In this document: piece by piece, positions 1-9,606 of the stretch | How positions within the stretch are numbered: the stretch's first letter is position 1 | Layout of the letters: the number at the start of each line of letters is the position of its first letter | Assembly (NCBI GenBank): GCA_049840835.1 | Contig: JASGJG010000020.1 | Coordinates: 1-64,000, forward strand | Source of the DNA: JANLTX01 sp049840835 | GTDB lineage: Bacteria > Armatimonadota > Armatimonadia > Armatimonadales > Armatimonadaceae | Length of the DNA stretch: 64,000 bases | Direction of reading: 5' to 3' | Made by a program: the position numbers and the translations under genes | Notes under the pieces: model-generated | Database searches by the model: none | What the model was told of the DNA's origin: nothing | What the model saw: the letters and a program-made list of their open reading frames with translations, nothing else

Positions 1-980
1 GTACAAAACTAGCTGCGCCACCTGCCACACGGTTGCCCCGGCGCTCGATCGCTTCGGAATGGCATTTCAGGCCAACTACTTCCGCTGGCCCGGTGAGGCG
101 CCTGCTGTTCAAAAAGCTCTGCCGCTCTCGGTGTTCTTCACCGGCAGTCAGGAAAAGGGACAGGGACAGCGCACCACAACCAAGAACTTCGCTTGATACA
201 ACTAAACGTATCCGATGCCGGGTACTTTGTTGCTCTGTCTCCAGTGGGTACCGAGGAAGCGAAACAGGGCAGCGTTCGCTCGGCCTATCTCGCGATTCCT
301 ACCGGACAAAAAGGGCTCAGTGTGGTGGTGGGGCAGACCAGCCCGCTGATGTTTCAGTACGATCCTGTCAACGCCCTCACTAGGGTTCTGCCACAATCGT
401 TAACCGGCCCCATACACGGATTTCTCCAGCAGATTTCCAGCCCACGGTTCGTGCTGACTACTTCCGCCAGCGCGGCAACGCCTCCCCAGATGGTGACTAT
501 CTCTCGGTAGGTATCCCCTTCAATGGAGCCCTCTCTCTGCGCAACGATGCGAAAGTGGGCAGTGTAAACGGGGTCTACGCTCATGTCTTTCGCCGTAAAG
601 AAGCGAATAGCTACGGCGCCTTCGGCTATGTTCGCGGCAGCTCCTCTCTGTTCAGCCTTCTGGGTACGCATCAGTTCACCGACCAGACCCGATTGCTCCT
701 CATCGGCACCACGGGAAGCGGCCCTGGTGAACGGCTACGGACGGCCTCAGCAGAAGTAGAGCGTATCGCCATGCCCGGTCTGGCGTTCACAGGGCGACTG
801 GAGTGGGGCGCTTTTGCCCCCTATCCGGTTGCCGCGCTTACCTACTCCCCTCTTCACTTAGAGATATTCCGATTCTCGGTGGAATACTCCGGATCAGCGG
901 GGACAGCAGCGAACCTCGCTCATCGCTCGCCTGCAACTTTAACCCGGCTCACCCCAGAGCCTCCGATTTATCCGGCATAA
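1..980 (+). pseudogene. c-type-cytochrome-like protein, 5'-truncated and frameshifted
   Basis: The window opens inside this gene. Bases 2-196 read YKTSCATCHTVAPALDRFG, with one CxxCH haem-attachment motif (CATCH), so the protein is probably exported and binds haem covalently. The frame stops at 194-196, continues in another frame from about 193 to 440, and in a third from about 430 to the stop at 978-980. The later parts resemble an outer-membrane or beta-rich protein (alternating hydrophobic residues, many G, S, T and Y), but I recognise no family. At least two frame changes are needed to restore one product. These may be consensus errors or real decay. Only the haem motif is firm; the function is unknown. 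Confidence 0.4.
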
Positions 981-987
981 TAGGCGC

Positions 988-1775
988 ATGCGGATTGGAA
1001 TCATTGGAGGCTCCGGGGTGCGTACGCTGCCGTTCGATATAGCGCCGGAGCCTGTAGAGATAGAGACTACCTGGGGTAGAGCAACAGGCCAGCTCGGCAC
1101 GCTGGGTGGTCGCGAAGTCGTATTTCTAGCGCGTCATGGCGCCGGGCACTCCGTTCCCCCGCATAAAATTAACTACCGGGCCAACATCGCGGGGCTGCAA
1201 AAGCTGGGATGCCAGGCCGTGCTGGCCACGACCGCCGTGGGTAGTTTAAAAGCCAGCTTGCTTCCCGGCACTATCTGCGTGCTGGACCAGCTTATTGACT
1301 TTACGCTGGGTCGCCCTCACAAAACTTTCTTTGATGGTGAAAACGGCACGCCAGTAGTGCACACCGATGTCACGGAGCCTTTTGCCCCTTTTCTTTGGTG
1401 CGCCAGGCGGTACTGCAAGCCGCCCATACACAAAATATCTCTGTGCGAGATGGCGGCACCTATCTCTGCCTGGACGGTCCGCGCTACGAGACTGCTGCAG
1501 AGGTGCGACTTTTCGCGACCTGGGGTGCCGATGTAGTCGGTATGACAGCGATTCCGGAAGTCACTCTGGCACGCGAGGCGGGGCTGCACTATGCTGGCAT
1601 CTCACTGGTAACCAACCTGGGAGCGGGAATCTCTAACACTTCCGCTGCACCACGAAGAAGTGGAGGAGGCTATGGCGGAGGCACGCCCTTCGCCTGGACT
1701 GCCCTGCTCACCGAAGCCGTAAAGTATTTGCCGGCTACCTTGCCCCCTATTGGGCCTGGAGTATTACTACCATGA
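988..1775 (+). pseudogene. mtnP: S-methyl-5'-thioadenosine phosphorylase, frameshifted
   Basis: Purine-nucleoside phosphorylase family enzyme that splits methylthioadenosine (or a related nucleoside) with phosphate in methionine and purine salvage. The first frame has the N-terminal GIIGGSG phosphate loop, RHGAGHSVPPHKINYRANI and the GTICVLDQLIDFT strand. A second frame from about 1395 supplies GGTYLCLDGPRYETAAEVR, GADVVGMTAIPE and TNLGAGIS. Near 1640 a third frame encodes HHEEVEEAMAEAR, the usual C-terminal helix. At least two to three indels are therefore needed, near 1390 and 1640-1690. The final TGA overlaps the next ATG by four bases (1772-1775), which supports this end. All core motifs survive, so a sequencing-error explanation is as likely as a true pseudogene. 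Confidence 0.8.
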
Positions 1776-2067
1776 TAGGTATTTCGTCCGATGACCCGGA
1801 GCTGATGTGCCCGGACTGTAAGCGCATTATGGTGCGTATGGACCGCTATGAAGGCGCTATCGATGCCTACAGCACGAAGCTGCCGGAGGTGGGTTTATTC
1901 CGCTCAACCGCGGTACGGCGGGTTTTCTGGCCTTTGACTGGATACTCAATGTGCTCTTTGCCTGGCGGCACCGGGCAAAATCTCGCAAGCTATGCGCGGA
2001 GATTCTGCCCCAGTACCCCAACACTCTGGTCTGCGCCAACTGCCTTTTTGTATATAAGCGCCCCTGA
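1772..2067 (+). pseudogene. small zinc-ribbon protein, frameshifted
   Basis: Starts at the ATG overlapping the mtnP stop (ATGA). The first frame carries CPDC near residue 13. If the frame is shifted near 1893, the protein continues through FLAFDWILNVLFAW to a second cysteine pair, CANC, near the C terminus and stops at 2065-2067. Two CxxC pairs about 75 residues apart suggest a small zinc-binding protein of about 98 residues. The uncorrected frame runs to 2086 but loses the second cysteine pair, so I prefer the corrected reading. No known family is recognised. Confidence 0.45.
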
Positions 2068-2070
2068 ACT

Positions 2071-2808
2071 CTACTGGCGAATATAGCGGTCGAACTGGCG
2101 CGCGGCAGTCTCGGCTACCTGTCGGCGATGCTGAGTTACGCTATCCATCGCCCCGGCCCAGTCCACTTCGGCCAGAGACTTGCTGGCTGCTTCTAAGCGC
2201 TGTCGCTGGGTATCTTGAGACACTCCCCAGGATTTCCACATAGCGAGCATAGTCGGAAGCGCTTTTGCATAGTTACCCGCAGGAGCCGCTACGCTGGAGA
2301 AGTAGAACAGCGCCTGCACGTTGTCTATAGGCTGAATCGCAAAGAGGCCGTAGGTTTCAATGGGCTTGCCATTCACCACACTGGAGAACTGAACCAGCGC
2401 CGCTCGCCCATTTGCCCAGGCCACAGGTTCCACGCGCCGAATCTTAGTGATACGAGCCGGGACCTTTGCCTGCCGTGCCAGAAACGTAACCATGTCCAGT
2501 GTGGCGATAACGGGATTGTTGAAGTTCACTCGCGCTGAGCCAGGAAAGAGTGCGGCATCCGGAATACCGCTCCCGGCATACTGCTGCCCAACATTAGAGG
2601 AGATAACTGGTATGTTTATTCCCAGCATTACCTCTGCTCCACCCGGTCCTCCCAGAACGACCGCGCCATTACCAGACTGCTTTACATTCCAACCTGCTGC
2701 AACGCCGACTTTGCCGGAACCATCCGGGAACCGAACGTTCTTCAGTCCCTGCGCACTCACTGCTGATGCCATCAGCAAAATCACGGAAGCTGCAATCACT
2801 ACTTTCAT
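2071..2808 (-). CDS. secreted protein of unknown function
   Basis: A 245-residue protein with a clear N-terminal signal peptide (basic Lys2, hydrophobic core, cleavage probably after AVSA near residue 19). The mature part is rich in G, V, A and N and has no cysteine motif or recognised catalytic pattern. The C-terminal 60 residues look helical (RQRLEAASKSLAEVDWAG and onward). It is convergent with the zinc-ribbon gene, with only a few bases between their ends. It is probably periplasmic or extracellular. I cannot assign a function. Confidence 0.8.
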   Translation of the reverse strand: MKVVIAASVILLMASAVSAQGLKNVRFPDGSGKVGVAAGWNVKQSGNGAVVLGGPGGAEVMLGINIPVISSNVGQQYAGSGIPDAALFPGSARVNFNNPVIATLDMVTFLARQAKVPARITKIRRVEPVAWANGRAALVQFSSVVNGKPIETYGLFAIQPIDNVQALFYFSSVAAPAGNYAKALPTMLAMWKSWGVSQDTQRQRLEAASKSLAEVDWAGAMDSVTQHRRQVAETAARQFDRYIRQ

Positions 2809-3155
2809 TTCATAACCCCTTTTGTTATTCCCAGGTTACAAAGGGGCCATTAGCCAGACATTAGCGGCTTTACTCACACTGCTTTGCACTCCCCCGTCAC
2901 TTCGTGCTACCTCCTCTCGGCCATTTCCGCTTATCGGTCGCGAAGCGACATTGTAAGGCAGTTGCGCTGCGGCGAGAGGGGGTAAAACCCGTTATGCTTT
3001 CGTAAAGCGCACAGGGGCTGTATGTTGGTCATCAGCGCCCTCACCTCCCTTCGTGCCCGCGGAGCGGGAAATACACCGAAGGGAGGGGCCGGGGGAGGGA
3101 TGCAAAAAAGACACTCATTTGACGAGCGCGTGGTTCCGGGCGATAACAGAAACCG
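2809..3155. repeat. intergenic region with GC-rich palindromic repeats
   Basis: 347 bases without a credible gene. The left part (about 2890-2985) has several short hairpins with TTCG-type or GCGAAGC loops, such as CACTTCGTG and GTCGCGAAGCGAC. The right part (about 3038-3099) is a palindromic element: arms CCTCCCTTCG (about 3044-3053) and CGAAGGGAGG (about 3077-3086) enclose an inner CCCGCGGAGCGGG hairpin. It resembles in composition and layout the repeats near 15564 and 51570. No promoter could be placed with confidence, although both flanking genes start facing this region. Confidence 0.55.
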
Positions 3156-4434
3156 ATGAGTGAAACTATTCTTACGTTGCCGCCGCTGGCGCTGGTGATT
3201 CTCTGCGGAGGGTCAGGGTTGGGGAAGTCTGACCTGGGCTCGAAAGCATTTTGCCGCCTCGCAGATTGTCGCTTCGGATGCGTGTCGAGAAGCGATTCTA
3301 GACGATGCCGCGAACCAGAGCGCCAACGAAGATATCTTCGCGCTGTTTCACTCCCTGATTGACTACCGCCTGAAGCATCGGCGCTTTACTGTGGCCGACT
3401 CCACCGCGCTCAAGCCGAAGGCGCGTGAGAATCTGCTGGCACTCGCGCACAAGTGGAAAGTACCCGCTGTCGTTATCGCGTTCGATGTACCTATGGACGA
3501 AGCCCTGCGCCGAGATGCTCGCCGGGAGGGGCGGACTGTAGGAGAGCGGGTTGTGGCACGTCACCGGCAGCAGTTCGCGCAGGCGGTGACCGAACTTAAG
3601 AAAGATAAGTCTCTGGCAGCGCTGTATATCCTCACCCCAGAGCAGATGGATTCAGTCGCTGTGGAGCGCCTGACACCACCCACCGAAGGAACGCAGTTCG
3701 ATGTGATTGGCGATGTGCATGGGTGACTGGAAGAGCTGATCAGAGCTCTTTGAAAAACTCGGCTACCAGACAGGCGACGATGGCCTGCCACGTCACGTGG
3801 AAGGTCGCCTGCAAGTGTTTGTGGGCGATCTGGCTGACCGTGGCCCGGACTCGCCGGGGGCGTTGCGCTTAGCCGTCGAGTTAGTTGCGGCTCAGGCAGG
3901 GCTCTTTGTGCCGGGCAACCACGACGCGAAGCTCTTTTGAATGCTGCACGGCAACGCCGTCAAGAGAACGCACGGCCTGGACATCACGGACGACCAGCTG
4001 AATGCCTTGCCGGATCCGGCACGGGAGCGCCTGGTCACGGATATTCTGGCGTTCTTGGAGCCGCAGCCCTGCTACCTGGTGCTGGATAGCGGATCGCTAG
4101 TGGTTGCTCACGCGGGTATCAAAGAAGAGTACATCGGGCGCTACGATGACGCCGTGGTGCGCTTCACGCGCTTTGGAGATGTAGCGGGTTTCGAGGAGAA
4201 CGGGATGCCGATTCGCCAGACTGGGCGCAGGAGTACTCCGGCGATGCCCTGATTGCCTATGGTCACACGCCTCAGTCCGAAATCCGCTTCGTCAACAACA
4301 CCGTGAACTTAGATGGCGGCTGTGTGTTCGGTGGGTTCTGAGCGGCCATGCGCTACCCGGAGCGTGAGATAGTCACCGTTCCCGCAAAGCAGACCTACGC
4401 CGAGCGCCATGTGCCGGGCTCTTCGTCCGAGTAG
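3156..4434 (+). pseudogene. polynucleotide kinase-phosphatase, kinase plus phosphatase domains, frameshifted
   Basis: End-healing enzyme of the bacterial Pnkp type: an N-terminal P-loop 5'-kinase followed by a metallophosphoesterase 2',3'-phosphatase. Seen: the Walker A loop GGSGLGKS near residue 20, then (after one shift near 3225) a kinase domain with FTVADSTALKPKAR. The phosphatase follows with GDVHG, GDLADRGPDSPG, GNHDAKLF, AHAGI and YGHTP, and the domain ends with NLDGGCVFGG. Four to five frame changes (about 3225, 3722, 3938, 4225 and 4340) are needed. The corrected length is about 425 residues. Bacterial Pnkp of the Clostridium type also has a ligase domain, which is absent here. An RlaP-type nucleotidyltransferase lies 2.5 kb downstream. 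It is either decayed or badly resolved in the consensus. Confidence 0.8.
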
Positions 4435-4447
4435 GCAGTAACCAGGC

Positions 4448-5618
4448 TTACAGAGGCTCTCCATCCATGTTCATTCGGGGAGCCTCCAGCGGCACGGGAA
4501 ACGCTTTCTCCTTCCGGGAAATTCTGGCAAGCGAATCGGCACGCCGCCGTTCTGCAGGGAAATAGTGGAGCAGAGTCCGGCAGCGGTCCATTCCAGGGCA
4601 TCGTCGATACCGCAGTCTGGCTCCGCCTCACCTCGGCAGGCGCGCACGAAATCCAGCGCAACAAAATAGTCCCCGCCGCCGTGGCCAGCAGCCAGTGCCT
4701 CGGGCGGCGGATTCTTCCATTGCTCCGGTAGAAACTCCTCTAGCTCGGTAATCGAGCGCTAGGAGCGATGTTCTCCAGTAGCATTCTCTCCCAGCCAGAT
4801 ATTGCCTTGGCTGCCCCTCTAACCGACTGGGTCTCATAGACACCTTTGGTGCCCTGGAGCGCATAGTAGGTCATATGATGGGGGCGGTTGCTCATCATAT
4901 CCACACGGATTTTGATGAGCTTGCCACTCTGGAGCTTGCAGAGCAGAACGCTCGTATGCATCGTGCGGGTGCTCCGGGTCGGTATGTACTCCTGTACCCA
5001 GGCACACCACGCTTTCTATCCGCTCGGTCTTATCCACTGCCTGGAACCACTGCATTACAGGGCCCAGGGAGTGTGTGGGGTAAGTACTGCCCGGAGTGCC
5101 CACCTGCCAGTAGTAGCGCCAGGTAGGTGTGCCATCTGGGTAGTGGTGCAGGTTGCGAACCTCGTGCAGGTACTCCCCTTCGGCGAAGTACAGCTCGCCA
5201 AACATCCCACGGCGTGCAGCAGCTCTTTAATCAGCACATTGTGCTTGATATAGCAGTAGTTCTCCGCCATGGCGTAGACAATACCATGCTTTGCGGCGCG
5301 CTGGGCAGCCCGCTTGAGCTGCCAGCATTCATCGATACTGACCGCAGCTGTGACCTCGGAGAGTACATGGACTCCAGCCTCCAGCGCGGCTATCGATTGC
5401 ACCGCATGCAGCTGCATAGGAGTCGAGACCACCACGGCATCCACATGCCCCAGCATGTCGGAGAATCGCTCAAACCGCTCTGGTATCTCCAGCGCATCCG
5501 CCTGGGCATGTAGTGCCTCTGAGTCAATATTGCACAGCGCAGTAAGCTCTACCCATGGCACCGCACAGAGGGCACCGGCGAACGCCCGGCCCCGCTGCCC
5601 GACGATTCCAATTCGCAT
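4448..5618 (-). pseudogene. Gfo/Idh/MocA-family oxidoreductase, frameshifted
   Basis: NAD(P)-dependent sugar or polyol dehydrogenase family. The N-terminal part, starting MRIGIVGQRG at 5618, is a Rossmann fold with the glycine-rich loop and a conserved-looking AVSIDECWQLKRAAQ segment. The in-frame ATG upstream at 5648 would add ten residues before the Rossmann strand, so I prefer 5618. After about 5205 the protein continues in another frame (MFGELYFAEGEYLHEVRN), then a third (VDMMSNRPHHMTYYALQG) and a fourth (EALAAGHGGGDYFVALDFVR, about 4650-4740). The end is either at 4448 or about 4475, depending on frame. At least three indels are needed. The substrate is unknown. Confidence 0.7.
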
Positions 5619-5675
5619 AGCCTCTACTTGGCTATGTGTGGGCGGCATCCCTGCCTGGAACTATAGAGCAGGGCT

Positions 5676-6961
5676 TTACTTAGACGCTGGATTCAAGCTT
5701 TGCACCAGTGCCTCATAACAGCCTGGCGCGAAAGGGAGATTGTTCGAGCAGCATACACCGCTGGCGCAGCATAGATGGCGCGCGGCGGAAAATGTCCCAG
5801 CCAGCCGTTTACGCAGTTACAAATGAGCCTCTTACGCTCCTTATCAACATCCTGCTGTAGCGTAGAATACGCTTCGCCGGGAATACCCACCAGAGTTCGA
5901 TGGCCCAGGGTCATTGTGTGGAGCGATACCGTGGTCTCTGGGCCATCGCCCACACTGGCGCGAATCAGGGCGGCGCGGTGGGCGCGTTCCTGGGCGGCTT
6001 CGTCCCCCTCGGCACCAGCTACAGCAGAGATTTCCGGCTTCAGGGCAAGCGAAATATCCTTCCGCTCCCACTCCCCGGTCCACATCTCCCCTGTCTTCTT
6101 GACTTCCCAGCGGTGTAGAGCGAGCGGTGCGCCGGAGTCCAGGCGGCGGTCGTAGATGAGCTGGTTGTTACACCGCCCCATCCCCTCCAGTGCCGAGAGG
6201 ACGGCGTATCCAAGCTGTCGCCCATGGCGCTCGGCAACTCGGGTATCTGCGCTGTACTGTTCGGCAGGGGCCAGCTCCCCGCTCGCTCCCTGGAGAAATA
6301 GACAGGGAACATGCGTCGCTTTCTCTATAACCTCGCGCATTGGCCCGATGTAATCTGGGGAAAGCACTCGATTTTCCGGCCCCAGGGTTGTCGGGTGACA
6401 GGCATAGTGCACCAGTATGGCAAAGGGCCTGCCCCGCGTGTCAGAGATACGCGCGATGCTCACCGTATTGTCGGCAGGCAGGTCAGGATTCCAGCCTACC
6501 AGGGTACCCGGCCCATTCGGCTCGGGCAGATCCCGATTCGTCGCCAGGTTACACCACCCCGTGGTCCACTCAATCAGCGTATGTTCTGCGGCAGCACGCG
6601 CCTCTGTTACGGCAGCTACCAGAGCATCCCGCAGGGTTGTCAGATACTCTGCCCCACCGGGTACATCCGCATGTAGCGTGGGGCCAGCGTGGGTGTGCGA
6701 GAGCGCCAGGAAAATAGCCTCAGGCGGCATTCCCAGCGTCTGTGCCGCAGAAAGCCGCACCCGCTCCTCATCTGCCTTTGTGCGCCACCAGGAGCCATCT
6801 AGAGCCACCAGCACCGCAGTGCTTCCCAGGGTAAGGGCCGTGAGCGTGAGAGGCTGATGCCGCCCGCTCATAAAATCAGACGGTGCCGCGCCCCAGCTAC
6901 GCGCGTGGGTGGTCAGTGGTGGAGTTACATCCCGCCGGGCAACTCCTACCACTGGCAACAT
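5676..6961 (-). CDS. neutral-ceramidase-like hydrolase, C-terminal frameshift
   Basis: Resembles the N-terminal domain of neutral/alkaline ceramidases, a zinc amidase fold common in bacteria that degrade glycans. Seen: an N-terminal GVARRDVTPP strand, the metal-site motif SHTHAGPTLHAD near residue 88, HYACHPTTLG, LQGASGELAP and a C-terminal GIPGEAYSTLQQD. There is no signal peptide. The uninterrupted frame ends at 5693, but the last 25 residues look wrong. Shifting frame near 5750 gives NNLPFAPGCYEALVQSL and a stop at 5676, matching the family's usual tail (PFAPG followed by a helix). I therefore extend the gene to 5676. Substrate unknown: ceramide is not implied. Confidence 0.75.
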
Positions 6962-6964
6962 GGC

Positions 6965-7867
6965 TCAGACTCCGGCTCTCTCGCAGAGCTCTTTTATCTG
7001 AGCCAGCAGGTCTCGTTCTTTCCCTGGTGTTTCCACGGCTCCGCTTAGAGAGCCATAGTGCTCTTCCAGGCATTCCAGTAAGAGTGCCCGAATCTCGTCT
7101 TCCTGAGGACCGTGGGGTAGCTTGCTTTCGGCGTAGGCGGTTTCAAGCTCCTTCTCACGGCGAGTAAAGAACTCTTTTACTTGCTCCGCCGTCCACTCCC
7201 CACGCCGAATCGCCTTCATACGCTCGGCATCTCGGGTAAGGTCCAGGTCGCCCAACGTGAGAATCTGCTCGGCTTCATCCATCAGGCGCACGATATGATA
7301 CGCGAACTTGGTGTCTACGCCGTGCTTTTCGATATCTTGCGCCCGCTTGCTTCCCTCCTCTGGGTTCTTGTTATCCATCTTGTGGAGTTGGGCGTAGGAG
7401 TAACCTTTGAACTTATGCCAGGCGCCTTTGTGCAGAAAGATGCGGCGCTTCTCACGGACACGCTCGGCAATGGGTGTGGAGTGCAACACGCAGTTCCGGG
7501 GGGTGAACAGCGAGTCAATCATGTTTGGGTTGTTCTCCATGGCAAGCTGGAAGTATTTCACAATGGAGTAGACGGAGAAGTCGTACTCCCGCCCCTTGCC
7601 ACCGAGCGCATCTTTATCGATCACATGATGCTGCTGAAACTGCTCGAACCGCTGAATCTGCCTACCGAAGCCGAGAATCTCGCCTTTCAGATGGGGAAAA
7701 ACGTCGTCCTTGGGTGGGATGCAAAATCCATACACATCCATGTCCGACGAATCCGAAGACACCCCATAGGCCATAGACCCCATGATGGTTTCATACATCA
7801 TGGCGCCGGGCAGCCACCGGGGCGGCTGAATTAGCTTTCTCTGAAATAGATTCGCGATAGTACTCAT
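6965..7867 (-). CDS. RlaP-type nucleotidyltransferase
   Basis: A 300-residue protein of the DNA-polymerase-beta-fold family called RlaP (COG3541/PF10127), which is genomically linked to RNA repair. The signature GSMAYGVSSDSSDMDVYGF near residues 31-49 contains the GS motif and the metal-binding SDxDxxG. A helical middle (NPNMIDSLFTPRNC) and a conserved basic segment near residues 150-190 also fit. Its start codon overlaps the stop of the upstream membrane glycosyltransferase (ATGA, 7864-7867), so the two are probably cotranscribed. The ceramidase-like gene follows three bases downstream. Together with the kinase-phosphatase at 3156-4434 it may act in RNA end repair, but that is inference. Confidence 0.75.
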   Translation of the reverse strand: MSTIANLFQRKLIQPPRWLPGAMMYETIMGSMAYGVSSDSSDMDVYGFCIPPKDDVFPHLKGEILGFGRQIQRFEQFQQHHVIDKDALGGKGREYDFSVYSIVKYFQLAMENNPNMIDSLFTPRNCVLHSTPIAERVREKRRIFLHKGAWHKFKGYSYAQLHKMDNKNPEEGSKRAQDIEKHGVDTKFAYHIVRLMDEAEQILTLGDLDLTRDAERMKAIRRGEWTAEQVKEFFTRREKELETAYAESKLPHGPQEDEIRALLLECLEEHYGSLSGAVETPGKERDLLAQIKELCERAGV

Positions 7868-9606
7868 GGGATGTGATACACCTTGTAGCGACCGAAAGAA
7901 CCGGCCTCTACTACCTTATCGCCAGAGAGCGCGTCATCGAAAAGCTGACGCCAGCGCCGCTTATCTGTTTCCCCATAGACAGGTCCTTTGAGGAGCCACA
8001 CATAGCCCTTGCGCTTGAAGTCGGCCAGCCACTCATCGGCATTTTTGTAGGAATCCCAGGGAATCAGCCCTTCGGCATGATCTGGCTGTGCCCACACATA
8101 CTCGCGGTCTAAGTAGTACCCCGCGCACTTCATCGAAGATAGCAACTTTGTCTGTGGGGGCCGCGCTGGCGTTGATGGCCTGGCAGGCGGCAATCAGATT
8201 TCCTGCTCTGTCCAGATTAGCCGTTTGCAGGCTCCACACGCTCCAGCCCACTCCTAGAGCGACTATAGCCGCCAGTGCTGTACGCAGGGGCTTGCTGGCG
8301 GCGGCATAAGCGGCACCTGCCATAACCGCGAAAAATGGCAGAGCGGGAATCAGGTACCGCCCCTGCTGCATGGTGAAGAACCAGAACAGCCACATTCCCG
8401 CCGCGAATGCCCCCACATACCTTGCCGGGCGTGGGAGCTTCTTCCAGAGTACTAGTGCGAAAATTACCCCGACCAGCCAGATAACTCCGAAGTCAACTCC
8501 CGGTAGCGCCTGCTCCGTAAACGTGAACGGTCTATTGTTTGGCGGCAGTAGAAACCGCTCTATAGAGATCCGAAAGGGAGATAGTAGCAGGCTAAGCGGG
8601 TCTTTTCCGTATCCAAAATTCCCTTGCTCAGCGGTATATTGAGCGGCATTCTCCACGCTCCAGTAGCGCCCACCTAAAATGCTATACGCGAACGGGTACA
8701 CCGGGTTGCCCGCGAAGCACCAGCTCTTGAGGTACCATACTGCCCCCACCCCAAGCGACACAAGCCCCCACTGCACTCCCTGCTTCCAGGCACGGCGCAG
8801 AGCAAAGCCTATCAGCAGCACCCCCAGAAGCCCAGTACGGTGGCTTTGGTGCCCAGCGCAAAGCCCATGCAGAGCGCGGATACGAGGAGCCAGCCACCCT
8901 GCCCCCCAGTAATGGGGGGTTCTTCTGTCTCCCCCTCCCCTTCAGGGGAGGGGGCTGGGGGGATAGGTACAAACACCATCATAAGCCCGTAAAACGCCAG
9001 CCAGACATAGAGAGTAGTCCCCAGGTCGATATAGGCGGTAGTGGCTTCCCAGAGAACCAGGGGAGACGCCAGGACGACTCCGGCGGCTATGGGGCCGCCA
9101 TTTCCAAAGAAGCGCTTACAGAAGGTTGCTACGGAGACGACTAGGAGTAGGCCGCAGAACCAGTGGACCAGCTTTGCCGCCCAGACCGCTCCCACCGAGA
9201 GAAAGAGCGTGTAGAGCATCTGGAGCGTGAACGGGAAGTTGGAGTGGTGGTCGTAGGGAATATAGAAAATCCGGCCTTCGCGCAGGTAGACCTTGGGTAC
9301 AGCAAGGTGATAGGCCATCTCATCCCACTGGGTCGGCGGCGCGACGGCTCCAGCGAGAGTAGCGAGCCCAACCAGTCCGAATCCAATAGTGATCAGCAGC
9401 ACGCCAATACCACTGGAGGAGCCGGAGTTTTTAGGCAGCGAGATTTTGGGACGGAAGTAGGCCAGTGCCCCTATTGCTGCTACCGCCACTGCGCCCCACA
9501 GAATGGCGGGCTTGAGGAGCTTGAGCAGCCCGAGTGCCAGTATCAGATAGGCGACAATGCCCATACCAATCGCCGTGCCAAAAATTGCCTTTTCCGCACG
9601 GTTCAC
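7864..9606 (-). pseudogene. polytopic membrane glycosyltransferase (GT39/PMT-like), two frameshifts and an in-frame repeat insertion
   Basis: Three consecutive reading frames join into one protein of about 580 residues. 9606-8812 has a tail of hydrophobic helices and the first luminal loop, with TQWDEMAYHLAVPKVYLREG typical of GT-C mannosyltransferases. 8821-8033 continues with more membrane spans. 8193-7864 is the soluble C-terminal domain (EYVWAQPDHAEGLIPWDSY). The joins at about 8815 (KATVLGFWG to LLIGFALRR) and about 8130 (IFDEVRG to YYLDREYV) are seamless in the alternative frame, so single-base errors are likely. A palindromic repeat of about 75 bases (8895-8969) is translated in frame as PIPPAPSPEGEGETEEPP and following residues. 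The start overlaps the methyltransferase stop. It probably transfers a lipid-linked sugar. Confidence 0.7.
8895..8969 (-). repeat. palindromic GC-rich repeat inserted in frame within a coding sequence
   Basis: On the minus strand this element begins TACCTATCCCCCCAGC and contains CCCCTCCCCTGAAGGGGAGG followed by GAGACAGAAG. It matches the intergenic element at 15564-15645 over about 49 bases with only three mismatches by eye (Cs and Gs in the loop and one position near the start). It lies inside the membrane glycosyltransferase and is translated without a stop into a Pro/Glu/Gly-rich insert, in the loop before a membrane span. Confidence 0.75.

Noticed and set aside
7181..7834. A long plus-strand frame of 217 residues opposite the RlaP gene
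   Set aside because: It is a mirror of the RlaP coding sequence, has no motif, and the minus-strand protein has clear family signatures.
8033..9606. Two or three separate genes in the membrane glycosyltransferase region
   Set aside because: The frames join into one protein with continuous family-like sequence; the joins contain no start or stop logic of their own.
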